Assembly (NCBI GenBank): GCA_964407285.1
Contig: CAYOVG010000181.1
Span: forward strand, 1 to 13,642
Direction: 5' to 3'
DNA: 13,642 bases
Source: CAYOVG01 sp964407285
GTDB taxonomy: Bacteria > Desulfobacterota > Syntrophobacteria > Syntrophobacterales > Syntrophobacteraceae
Position numbers and translations under genes: made by a program. The first letter of the stretch is position 1; each line of letters begins with the position of its first letter. The notes beneath the pieces are model-generated. The model was not told the DNA's origin, ran no database searches, and was given only the letters and a program-made list of their open reading frames with translations. Positions 1 to 6,215 of this stretch are shown here, piece after piece.

Positions 1-292
1 CGAAGTCTTGAACATCGTAGCACAGTATGCAGCTACGCTCCACAAAATAATCGGCACGATTCAAAACTGGTCAAGCAGGTGCGGGATGGAGTGAAGCTTC
101 TCGGCGAACCGTTCGGTGAAGATATGCTCCGGGGCAAGGAGCATCACCCATGTGACGACGCATCCCCGGATCTGCCCGTAGCTAACGAGGGAGTAGAGCG
201 TCTCCTGCCCGGGGGTGAAGATGTTTCGAAACCCGTTGCCGAACTTCCACCCGCCGGTCCAGTGGTAGGTCACAAGAGGAGGAACACTGGAG

Positions 293-334
293 TTCAGAAA
301 GAACCTTGGGGTTTTCAGAAAGAACAATGGGGTT
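293..334. repeat. 21-bp tandem duplication
   Basis: Two adjacent 21-bp units, 293-313 and 314-334, both start TTCAGAAAGAAC and end TGGGGTT. They differ at only two positions (CT versus AA in the middle). Because 21 is a multiple of three, the duplication keeps any reading frame open. It lies in a stretch with no convincing gene, so its meaning is unclear. Confidence 0.75.
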
Positions 335-667
335 GAAGCGACAACGTGTCGTAATCCCGCGTAGGTCCGGTCATCCATTCAGGCGCTTGGTAAGAATAAA
401 ATATCCATACTCGCTGACCTATCGGCGTTCCCGTAGAGGTTCAACGACACTTTCAGGCGAGGAAGGAGAGACTCCTGCCCGCACATTCTCCGGCATCCGC
501 GTCCATTCGGGAATCCGCCCTATCGTCTTATGTCGTCCCGACGCAAAATACCTATTTATTCTCAGTATTATGGGTTAAATCTTTTGGTATTTACATCACC
601 GCCGCCCAATACTTATTTTACTTGTCCAGAAGGACATTGTTTTTGCGGTGCGTGATTCGGAGAGTCC

Positions 668-706
668 ATCTGTTGAAATACCGATAAATTATTGAAATCA
701 ACAGAT
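668..706. promoter_or_regulatory. Inverted repeat upstream of the winged-helix gene
   Basis: A perfect 9-bp inverted repeat, ATCTGTTGA at 668-676 and TCAACAGAT at 698-706, has a 21-bp AT-rich spacer. Its centre lies about 65 bp before the ATG at 752. The centre-to-centre distance of the arms, about 30 bp, is close to three helical turns, which suits a dimeric DNA-binding protein. The downstream gene encodes a predicted winged-helix protein, so autoregulation is possible. That is inference; no clear -35/-10 pair was found. Confidence 0.4.
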
Positions 707-751
707 CAGACATAGATTGAAATTATTGTTGTACAAGGTCATGAGGACAGC

Positions 752-1384
752 ATGCGGCTGTTCCGACCACCCGAGCGGAGATGCTCCAGGGAAGCGCCTG
801 CCGCTTTGAAAGGAACCAACGTGCCAAGGATGACATTTAACAGAAAACCTCGGAGAAATACCATCAAGCCTCCGGTACACAGCGACCACAGGTCCGTACC
901 GTCCTCAGCCGAGGCCGGGCAGCCTTTTTTATCGGAAGGCAGCCCCTTTCTGGAAAGTGTAAGGCAACTGGTGGCCAGGGGAATAGTAGCGAATTCAACC
1001 GGTAGTCTTCTGAAATCCCAGATCGTTTCACTCGTCCAGAACTATTCCGGGGAATTGCGGTACGTCACCGGCCAGTTGCCCGACCTCTTTCTGGACCTGT
1101 GCGACATGATGGTTACGGGAAGCCTCGCCAGGATGCCGGAACCGGCGTTCAAGGTCTACCTCGCCGTTATGCTTTACAGCGACACTCCGGAGGAAGATAA
1201 GCTCAAAGATATCGAATCCATTAAAGATATGACCGGAATACATGATGTTTCCGAATTAAAGCAGGCCCTTTCACACCTCGTGGACGACGGGTACATCGAA
1301 TCGCCTGAAAATCCGAGGGCGTTGCGAAGCAGGCCCGGGGTCGCGAGAAGGAGTGAAGAGGCGGATGAAGTTGCGCTCAAGTGA
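752..1384 (+). CDS. Predicted winged-helix DNA-binding protein, function unknown
   Basis: A 210-residue protein that I do not recognise as a named family. The first 60 or so residues are basic and low in predicted structure. Residues 70-115 look helical. The C-terminal half (about 115-185) has the layout of a winged helix: a leading helix around PEPAFKVYLAVMLYS, a segment DIESIKDMTG like the helix before a turn, a putative recognition helix SELKQALSHLVDDGYIES, and a wing. The last 25 residues are charged. The ATG at 752 has GAGGA four bases upstream. A GTG at 821 with AAAGGA six bases upstream is a good alternative and would remove 23 residues. The next gene on the same strand is a degenerate IrrE-like protein. 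ImmA/IrrE proteins are often paired with DNA-binding regulators, so a regulator role is plausible but unproven. Confidence 0.7.
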   Translation: MRLFRPPERRCSREAPAALKGTNVPRMTFNRKPRRNTIKPPVHSDHRSVPSSAEAGQPFLSEGSPFLESVRQLVARGIVANSTGSLLKSQIVSLVQNYSGELRYVTGQLPDLFLDLCDMMVTGSLARMPEPAFKVYLAVMLYSDTPEEDKLKDIESIKDMTGIHDVSELKQALSHLVDDGYIESPENPRALRSRPGVARRSEEADEVALK

Positions 1385-1391
1385 TCCAACG

Positions 1392-1419
1392 GGACCGGTG
1401 CGCCGGGGCACACCGGTCC
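1392..1419 (+). terminator. Hairpin between the two left-hand genes
   Basis: A perfect 9-bp stem, GGACCGGTG (1392-1400) with CACCGGTCC (1411-1419), closes a 10-base loop. It begins 8 bases after the stop codon of the winged-helix gene. No T-run follows, so it is either a weak or Rho-dependent terminator or an mRNA-stabilising or processing hairpin between two cotranscribed genes. Confidence 0.4.
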
Positions 1420-1537
1420 GTCCGTCGGCGCCTTCCAGGGGCTGAATCCGCAACATGATGGGTGAACAAACTTGCCGTCCGCGCCGCGTACGCCCTTTGG
1501 CCGCGCGCGCCGTTCAGACGCTTAGAGAGGAGAGAGT

Positions 1538-1984
1538 ATGCCCGCCACCAGGACCGAGATTATCGACAGGCTGCAAAACGCCATTCCCCACTTCGGCCGG
1601 AAGAGACTCACCTGGCGAAACGTAAAGGACATTGTCGAGCGGGAGAATATCGCCGTCGTCATGATTCCCGGATTTCTGCCGAAAGGCGCGCTGGTCGGCA
1701 AGGAGCAGATGAGGGATTTTCTTGAAAGCTTGGGGGCCCTGCCGGAGCTGTCCAAAGGGCACAACGCCTTGCTCGTTCTCGATTCCACCATGTCCGGAGA
1801 GGAAAGGACCCTCATAGCGATTCAGGAACTGGCGCACTTCCTGCTCAAACACGACTTCAGCTCCCCCCTGACACCCCGCACCGTGCGGCAATACGCAACC
1901 GAAGCGGACATGGTGGGAGAAATCGCCATGAATCCGGATGATCCGCAAGCCGACCGAGATATGCGGAAAAGCAGGCTGTCTTGA
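1538..1984 (+). CDS. ImmA/IrrE-like protein with degenerate zinc motif
   Basis: A 148-residue protein with the layout of the ImmA/IrrE (COG2856, DUF955) metallopeptidase family. An N-terminal segment leads to a hydrophobic strand (IAVVMIPGFLPKGALV, 38-53), followed by a helix carrying the motif and a third-ligand region. Active members have HExxH; here the motif reads IQELAHFLLKHD (95-106). Glutamine 96 stands where the first zinc-binding histidine should be, while E97 and H100 remain. The later EADMVGEIAMNP (122-133) matches the family's EAD...A..LLMP region. This suggests a protein without normal zinc-dependent proteolysis, perhaps a binding or sensor derivative. The start at 1538 has a strong AGAGGAGAG just upstream. 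A Q codon (CAG) is one base from H, so a sequencing or assembly error is possible. The family call rests on motif layout only. Confidence 0.65.
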   Translation: MPATRTEIIDRLQNAIPHFGRKRLTWRNVKDIVERENIAVVMIPGFLPKGALVGKEQMRDFLESLGALPELSKGHNALLVLDSTMSGEERTLIAIQELAHFLLKHDFSSPLTPRTVRQYATEADMVGEIAMNPDDPQADRDMRKSRLS

Positions 1985-2051
1985 AAGGAGAAGAGACCCT
2001 CTTGAAGCGAAAGAGGCAAGAAGAAGCTTTTTTGAAGAAAAGGAGGCCCTT

Positions 2052-3086
2052 TCAAAAGCCCCCCGCTCTCCGCCTGCCCAGTTCCCGGCCGTCCGCACCC
2101 ACGTAGATGTCCCCGAACTGGATGACTCCGACCCGGCCGGGGTCCACGGGGGTCAGCAGGGTGATGGTTCCCGCGGCGAAATCGATCTCCTTGACGATCG
2201 CAAGGCCGAGCCCCCGGTTCTTTCGCGTCGCCAGGCCGCACAGAAGTCCCCGCTCAAAGCCTGCCGGCGCAAGGGTCGTTCCCGGCGGCCCTTCCCACCT
2301 TTCAGCGGCGGCTTCCAAAACCGCGAAAATCCCCTCCGCCGTCCTTTCGACATGAAGGGCTCCCTCCAGTTCTTCCCCTTTGAGCGCTTCCCCGCTGAAG
2401 AGCGTCGTCCTCTGGAACGCCACGCGGCCGACGTCGAAAGCAACCTCCCGCGCACGGGCGAAGTACCGCGCAAAAGCGGCCTCTCTCGCCGCCTTCCTCT
2501 CTTCCGGAGTCCTGCGCACGGCCCGGCGGGACGGAAAAAGCCGGATGACGCCGCAATTCCGGTAGCAGTTCAGGATCGGATTCAGCAGGCTCCCCCTCCC
2601 TATTCCGACTATCACGTCCGGCCGCGTGGCCTCGATCTTGAACCACTTGAGCGCCAAACCCGGACCCTGGACCAGCCCCGTGGTATTGATGATGACGAAC
2701 GACGCGGAGGCGGCAGCGATACCGACCAGCAATCCGGCGCCGACGACCACCGGCAGGAGATGCCCGACCGGGTTGACCGCGCCGACAAAGTAGAAAGCCG
2801 CGGCTTCGGTATCGCGCAACTCGCCGGAGAGATCGGGATAGCCAAGAGTGACGGCCGCCGGCGGACCGATGTCCTTCTGGCCTATATCCGCATCCACCAC
2901 GGCGACCCCGGCTCCCGCCTCCAATAGTCTTCGGCTGAGAAAGCGGCAGTACGTACTCTTACCGCTATCCACCGAACCCGCCACGAAAATCTTGCGCCGT
3001 TTTCCATTGATTATTCTATCGGCGGACTTGTTCCACGCTTCAGGAACATCGACAAGGCTCTCCTCCCCGCGCTCAACCAAGGGCAA
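2052..3086 (-). CDS. Clp1/Grc3-like polynucleotide 5'-kinase
   Basis: A 344-residue P-loop protein of the Clp1/Grc3 type, a family that phosphorylates 5'-hydroxyl ends of RNA or DNA using ATP. In order: Walker A GSVDSGKST (37-45); VVDADIGQKDIGPP (63-76), matching the family's DxDxGQ Walker B; NTTGLVQGPG (134-143), at the place of the TPGW-like clasp; and an arginine-rich lid (187-209: RR..RR....R...REAAFARYF), like that of Clp1/Grc3. The C-terminal beta domain ends with GLGLAIVKEIDF, a TPVDPGRVG segment and IQFGDIYVG, as in family C-termini. The start is TTG at 3086, because no ATG or GTG lies before the P-loop and GGAG sits upstream. It overlaps the end of the Sm-like gene by 14 bases, so translation is probably coupled. 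Substrate and biological role are unknown. Confidence 0.82.
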   Translation of the reverse strand: MPLVERGEESLVDVPEAWNKSADRIINGKRRKIFVAGSVDSGKSTYCRFLSRRLLEAGAGVAVVDADIGQKDIGPPAAVTLGYPDLSGELRDTEAAAFYFVGAVNPVGHLLPVVVGAGLLVGIAAASASFVIINTTGLVQGPGLALKWFKIEATRPDVIVGIGRGSLLNPILNCYRNCGVIRLFPSRRAVRRTPEERKAAREAAFARYFARAREVAFDVGRVAFQRTTLFSGEALKGEELEGALHVERTAEGIFAVLEAAAERWEGPPGTTLAPAGFERGLLCGLATRKNRGLGLAIVKEIDFAAGTITLLTPVDPGRVGVIQFGDIYVGADGRELGRRRAGGF

Positions 3087-3402
3087 TAGGCTCCACGTCG
3101 CAAACGGGATGAATGTGCGCCACCGCCACCCTTTCCAGCAAAAGCCACTGCGGCCGCGCGATATGGTACTTCCCCTTGACCGTGGCGTCGGCGAGCCGAA
3201 TGATTCCCTTGTCCATCTCCAGGAATTCCCCTTCGATAATGACGCCAGTTTTACATTGTATTACAAGACGTTGCCCCTTGAGCATATCCCAGATGTTGGC
3301 CCGTTGCTGACGCGGCGGCCTGCTTTCGGTTACGGTCTCCGAAGAAGACTGCTCCTGCCCCTGGTCGTATTTCTTTCGTCGTATGAACTGCCGGTCTGCC
3401 AT
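3073..3402 (-). CDS. Sm/Hfq-like small RNA-binding protein
   Basis: A 109-residue protein. Residues 1-38 are basic and polar (RRKK near the start, many Q, S and R) and probably disordered. Residues 39-100 read as an Sm-like barrel: LKGQRLVIQCKTGVIIEGEF, then MDKGIIRLADA, which gives the G...I.G......D..I.L pattern of Sm motif 1. A loop follows, then VAVAHIHP as a short Sm motif 2. True Hfq has YKHA in motif 2, so this is a divergent relative, and I give no gene symbol. By analogy with the family it may form a ring and bind RNA (inference). ATG at 3402 is preceded by AAGGGG at normal spacing and by a candidate promoter at 3445-3472. Its last codons overlap the start of the Clp1-like kinase, pointing to one operon and a shared RNA role. 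Confidence 0.72.
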   Translation of the reverse strand: MADRQFIRRKKYDQGQEQSSSETVTESRPPRQQRANIWDMLKGQRLVIQCKTGVIIEGEFLEMDKGIIRLADATVKGKYHIARPQWLLLERVAVAHIHPVCDVEPIALG

Positions 3403-3444
3403 GATTACCCCTTCTCTGGTTGATAACGGTCCGCTCTTATGTTC

Positions 3445-3472
3445 TCTATAGTAGTAATTAGTAATTTCTCAA
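3445..3472 (-). promoter_or_regulatory. Candidate sigma-70 promoter of the Sm-like/kinase operon
   Basis: Reading the minus strand, TTGAGA (3472-3467) and TATAGA (3450-3445) are separated by 16 bp, in an AT-rich stretch that stands out from the surroundings. The predicted start would lie around 3438, giving a leader of roughly 35 bases before the ATG at 3402. It is placed divergently from rpsB. Confidence 0.45.
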
Positions 3473-3777
3473 AGCAGTTTTAGCAACACGGGAGTCGACG
3501 GGGAGATGGAAAAGACGGCGGCGACCGTCGTTTAGGGAAAAGATTGCGGATATTCGACGTTCGGCTCCATGCCGAATGAGAGAGGGTCCTATCCGGACCG
3601 ACGGGAATCCGGTGTTTAATTTTTTATTGCAATGCCCCTATGGCTATGTTAAGTGTTTTCGGATTGGCTGGAATCAGCGTATACATTAATGACGCACATT
3701 CCCCTTGACCTTTTGGTGCCCGGCAAAGCGGTCCGGGTGAATGGGGGAGTGGAGGCAGGAACCAGAAGGAGGTTACG
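3473..3777 (+). promoter_or_regulatory. Divergent intergenic region and rpsB leader
   Basis: This region separates the Sm-like/kinase operon from rpsB. Seen directly: a hairpin GACGG/CCGTC (3514-3529); a hairpin TTCGGC, TCCAT, GCCGAA (3560-3576) that extends by two pairs; a T-rich stretch at 3615-3628; a weak -10-like TATACA at 3680-3685; a small stem CCCGG/CCGGG (3719-3737) in the probable 5' leader; and AGAAGGAGG just before the rpsB ATG. Many bacteria autoregulate rpsB through S2 binding to its leader. Whether that happens here cannot be told from the sequence. No strong -35 element was found, so the rpsB promoter is not located with confidence. Confidence 0.35.
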
Positions 3778-4599
3778 ATGCCCGTAGTAGGTATGAAGCA
3801 ACTGCTGGAAGCGGGGGTTCATTTCGGCCACCAGACGCGCCGTTGGAACCCCAAGATGAAACCGTATATTTTCGGCGCCCGGAACGGGATCTACATCATA
3901 GATCTTCAGCGTACCGTACGCCTTTTCCATACCGCGTACCAGTTCGTGCTGGACAATGTCGCGGCCGGGGAAACCGTCCTGTTCGTCGGCACCAAGCAGC
4001 AGGCAAGGGACACCATCAAGGAAGAGTCGGCCAGAGCCGGTATGCCCTACATCAATTACCGCTGGCTCGGCGGCATGCTTACCAACTTCAAGACCATTAA
4101 AATGCGGATCGACCGTCTGAAAGAACTCGATTCCATGTCCGAGGATGGAAGCATCAACCGGTTCCCCAAGAAGGAGATCCTGAAGCTTCAGCAGGAGCGC
4201 GAGAAGCTCGAGCGCAACCTGGGAGGCATCAAGGAAATGACGCGCCTTCCCGGCGTTCTCTTCGTCGTGGACACTCACCGGGAGAAGATCGGAGTGGCCG
4301 AAGCCAACCGGCTCGGAATTCCGGTCGTCGCCATCGTCGACACCAACTGCGACCCCGACATGATCGACTACGTCATTCCGGGAAACGACGACGCCATTCG
4401 CGCCATCCGGCTGGTGACGTCCAAGATTTCCGATGCCTGCGTGGAAGGCAGGCAGCGCTTCGATGAGGCCCGCCAGGCGGACCACGACAAGGAAATGAGC
4501 ATGGAGGAAGTCCCCGCGGGCCAGATTCTCAGCGGGGAGGAAGGCGGCCCGGTCGTCGAGATCGTCAAGCCGGAAGGGGACACCCAGGAAGGCGCGTAG
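3778..4599 (+). CDS. rpsB: 30S ribosomal protein S2
   Basis: Small-subunit ribosomal protein S2, needed for assembly of the 30S subunit and located between its head and body. The N-terminus has the family signature MKQLLEAGVHFGHQTRRWNP, followed by KMKPYIFGARNGIYIIDLQ. The middle coiled-coil arm (about 105-155, rich in K, E and R) and the LFVVDTHREKIGVAEANRLGIPVVAIVDTNCDP block are typical. At 273 residues it is somewhat longer than E. coli S2 (241) because of an acidic tail after about residue 235. The ATG at 3778 has a near-perfect AGAAGGAGG seven bases or so upstream. It is followed by a terminator-like hairpin rather than running straight into tsf. Confidence 0.98.
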   Translation: MPVVGMKQLLEAGVHFGHQTRRWNPKMKPYIFGARNGIYIIDLQRTVRLFHTAYQFVLDNVAAGETVLFVGTKQQARDTIKEESARAGMPYINYRWLGGMLTNFKTIKMRIDRLKELDSMSEDGSINRFPKKEILKLQQEREKLERNLGGIKEMTRLPGVLFVVDTHREKIGVAEANRLGIPVVAIVDTNCDPDMIDYVIPGNDDAIRAIRLVTSKISDACVEGRQRFDEARQADHDKEMSMEEVPAGQILSGEEGGPVVEIVKPEGDTQEGA

Positions 4600-4628
4600 T
4601 TTCGAAGGGGAAGGACCGGTCTTGCGGT

Positions 4629-4655
4629 TTCGGGGCATCGGGTCCCGGATTTTTT
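4629..4655 (+). terminator. Terminator-like hairpin after rpsB
   Basis: TTCGGG (4629-4634) pairs with CCCGGA (4644-4649) with one G-U pair, around a 9-base loop, and is followed at once by six T (4650-4655). It lies 30 bases after the rpsB stop. The stem is short, so termination is likely partial and could act as an attenuator between rpsB and tsf. Confidence 0.5.
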
Positions 4656-4678
4656 ACCGTCCCGGAACCTGGATAATC

Positions 4679-4687
4679 TGGTATATT
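4679..4687 (+). promoter_or_regulatory. Candidate extended -10 promoter for tsf
   Basis: TGGTATATT fits the extended -10 form TGnTATAAT (TG at 4679-4680, TATATT at 4682-4687). No good -35 is seen, which extended -10 promoters can tolerate. The predicted start is near 4694, only about nine bases before a long hairpin, giving tsf a leader of about 190 bases. Confidence 0.4.
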
Positions 4688-4702
4688 TATTGAGTAGACT
4701 GA

Positions 4703-4862
4703 CGGACATCGAACGTCCGGACGGGGGTCTCCCCGTCCGGTTTTCGATGTCCGGAAACCGGTAACGCCGGTTTCGGGAGTCCGTTTCCGCGCGATGCCCG
4801 GGGCCGCAAGCGCCCATATCAAAGATGTGAAATAGTCCGAAGCGGCCTCCGAGGCCGCTTTG
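4703..4862 (+). promoter_or_regulatory. Highly structured leader of tsf
   Basis: Three strong hairpins sit between the candidate promoter and the tsf ribosome binding site. The first has an 11-bp outer stem (4703-4713 with 4743-4753), a small internal loop, and a 10-bp inner stem CCGGACGGGG/CCCCGTCCGG (4717-4740) closed by GTCT. The second, starting on the next base, pairs GAAACCGG (4754-4761) with CCGGTTTC (4767-4774). The third is AAGCGGCCT, CCG, AGGCCGCTT (4840-4860), which extends by two more pairs to 4838-4862. It ends about six bases before GAAGGAGG. No T-run follows any of them, so they are not plain intrinsic terminators. A cis-regulatory leader or a 5' stabilising structure for the tsf mRNA is more likely; I do not match it to a known motif. 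Confidence 0.5.
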
Positions 4863-4882
4863 CGATAGAAGGAGGACACAAA

Positions 4883-5479
4883 TTGGAAATAACAGCCGCA
4901 ATGGTTCGCGAACTGAGAGAGAAGACAAACGCCGGCATGATGGACTGTAAGCGTGCGCTGGCGGAAAACAACGCCGATATGGAGAAGGCTGTCGACTATC
5001 TGCGCCAGAAGGGACTCGCCAAGGCGATGAAGCGCGCGGGCAGGGAAGCTACCGAAGGCATGGTCCACGCCTACATCCACGGCGGCGGTAAGCTCGGCGT
5101 TTTGGTCGAAGTGAATTGCGAGACGGATTTTGCCGCCAAGAGCCCGGACTTCCAGGAATTCGTCAAGAACGTCGCCATGCAGGTAGCGGCGTCCAATCCT
5201 CTCGGCGTTCAGCGCGAGGACATTCCTGAAGACGTTATCGCCAGGGAGCGGGAAATCTTCATGGCCCAGGCCAGGGAGTCCGGCAAGCCGGAGAACATTC
5301 TCGAGAAGATGGTCGACGGCAAGATGCGCAAGTTCTACGAGGAAGTGGTTCTGCTGGAGCAGTCGTTCGTGAAGGAACCCGACAAGACTATCCAGGACTA
5401 CCTCAATGAGTTGATCGCCAAGATAGGCGAGAAGATCATCATTCGCCGATTCAGCCGTTTCCAGCTCGGCGCGGAATAG
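4883..5479 (+). CDS. tsf: Elongation factor Ts, short form
   Basis: EF-Ts, the nucleotide-exchange factor that releases GDP from EF-Tu. The N-terminal UBA-like domain is clear (EITAAMVRELREKTNAGMMD, then CKRAL and YLRQKGLAKA). The core follows, with EGMVHAYIHGGGKLGVLVEVNCETDFAA containing the TDF contact to EF-Tu. The protein is 198 residues, against 283 in E. coli. It keeps one core subdomain and a C-terminal helix region, as in the short EF-Ts of Thermus, cyanobacteria and many deltaproteobacteria. The start codon is TTG at 4883: GGAGG lies seven bases upstream and the residues from it align with other EF-Ts N-termini; the next ATG would cut into the domain. It heads a closely spaced gene run, with pyrH starting six bases after its stop. 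Confidence 0.97.
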   Translation: MEITAAMVRELREKTNAGMMDCKRALAENNADMEKAVDYLRQKGLAKAMKRAGREATEGMVHAYIHGGGKLGVLVEVNCETDFAAKSPDFQEFVKNVAMQVAASNPLGVQREDIPEDVIAREREIFMAQARESGKPENILEKMVDGKMRKFYEEVVLLEQSFVKEPDKTIQDYLNELIAKIGEKIIIRRFSRFQLGAE

Positions 5480-5485
5480 AGACTG

Positions 5486-6211
5486 ATGAGTACATCACAG
5501 GAACCCGTATATAAACGGATACTCCTCAAGTTGAGCGGCGAAGCCCTGATGGGGCGGGAACCCTATGGAATCGATCCCCGCGTGATCCGAAACATCGCCG
5601 AAGAGATCTGCGAAGTCCAATCCCTGGGCGTTCAGATCGCCCTGGTGATCGGGGGCGGGAATATATTCCGCGGGGTTTCCGCCGCTTCCGCCGGTATGGA
5701 TCGCTCCACCGCCGACTACATGGGGATGCTGGCCACCGTAATGAACGCCCTGGCGCTCCAGCAGGGTCTGGAGAAGCTCGGGGTCCCCACCAGGATACAG
5801 TCGGCGATCACCATGATCGAGGTGGCCGAACCCTACATCCGGCGCAGGGCCATCCGCCACCTGGAAAAGGGCCGCATCGTCATATTCGCCGCGGGCACGG
5901 GCCACCCGTTCTTCACGACCGATACGGCCGCGGCCCTTCGAGCGGTGGAAATCGGGGCCGAAGCGCTCATGAAGGCCACCAAGGTGGATGGGGTGTACGC
6001 CGCCGATCCCGAGAAGGACGGTTCCGCGTTGAAGTACGATCGTATCAGCTACACGGAGGTCCTCCAGAAAGACCTCAAGGTAATGGATTCCACGGCCATT
6101 TCGCTTGCGAGAGACCAGAAGATGAAAATAGTGGTTTTCAGCATGAAGGAACGTGGTAATATCAGGGAGGTCGTACTGGGGAGACCCGTAGGAACACTGG
6201 TGGAGGGATAG
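5486..6211 (+). CDS. pyrH: UMP kinase (uridylate kinase)
   Basis: Bacterial UMP kinase of the amino-acid kinase fold, which turns UMP and ATP into UDP and ADP for pyrimidine nucleotide synthesis and is usually controlled by GTP and UTP. At 241 residues it has the usual length. Visible features are RILLKLSGEALMG (11-23) with the catalytic lysine K15, VIGGGNIFRG (54-63), DYMGMLATVMNALALQ (77-92), FAAGTGHPFFTTDTAAALRA (134-153) and KVDGVYAADP (166-175). The start ATG lies six bases after tsf, with only a weak purine-rich stretch before it, so translation may depend on ribosomes finishing tsf. Confidence 0.98.
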   Translation: MSTSQEPVYKRILLKLSGEALMGREPYGIDPRVIRNIAEEICEVQSLGVQIALVIGGGNIFRGVSAASAGMDRSTADYMGMLATVMNALALQQGLEKLGVPTRIQSAITMIEVAEPYIRRRAIRHLEKGRIVIFAAGTGHPFFTTDTAAALRAVEIGAEALMKATKVDGVYAADPEKDGSALKYDRISYTEVLQKDLKVMDSTAISLARDQKMKIVVFSMKERGNIREVVLGRPVGTLVEG

Positions 6212-6215
6212 TGTT

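Larger units (their letters stand above)
1..751. other. Gene-poor left end with possible gene remnants
   Basis: No gene here can be supported well. On the plus strand one frame is open from base 1 to 336 and another from base 2 to a stop at 92-94. The latter would encode a tail such as EVLNIVAQYAATLHKIIGTI, which could be the 3' end of an upstream gene but is too short to judge. On the minus strand 61-378 is open for 105 codons, but its ATG directly follows an in-frame stop and has no Shine-Dalgarno sequence. Bases 540-740 are clearly richer in A and T than the rest and probably hold the promoter region of the gene at 752. The stretch reads like decayed or intergenic DNA. Confidence 0.5.

Noticed and set aside
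61..378. 105-codon minus-strand ORF
   Set aside because: Its ATG directly follows an in-frame stop, there is no ribosome binding site, the plus strand is equally open in two frames, and the protein matches nothing I recognise.
1998..2016. CCTCTT/AAGAGG stem as terminator of the IrrE-like gene
   Set aside because: Only six pairs, and the T-run begins about 11 bases after the stem.
2030..2057. Hairpin TTTTGAA/TTCAAAA with inner AGG/CCT as a terminator between convergent genes
   Set aside because: It has an asymmetric bulge, overlaps the kinase stop codon, and lacks a T-run on either strand, so it is not a convincing terminator.
1938..2927. 329-codon plus-strand ORF opposite the kinase gene
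   Set aside because: It is the antisense shadow of the Clp1-like gene in GC-rich DNA: low-complexity R/P/E-rich translation, no domain, no ribosome site, while the minus strand has clear kinase motifs.
3649..4638. 329-codon minus-strand ORF opposite rpsB
   Set aside because: Antisense shadow of rpsB; the plus strand has full S2 signatures.
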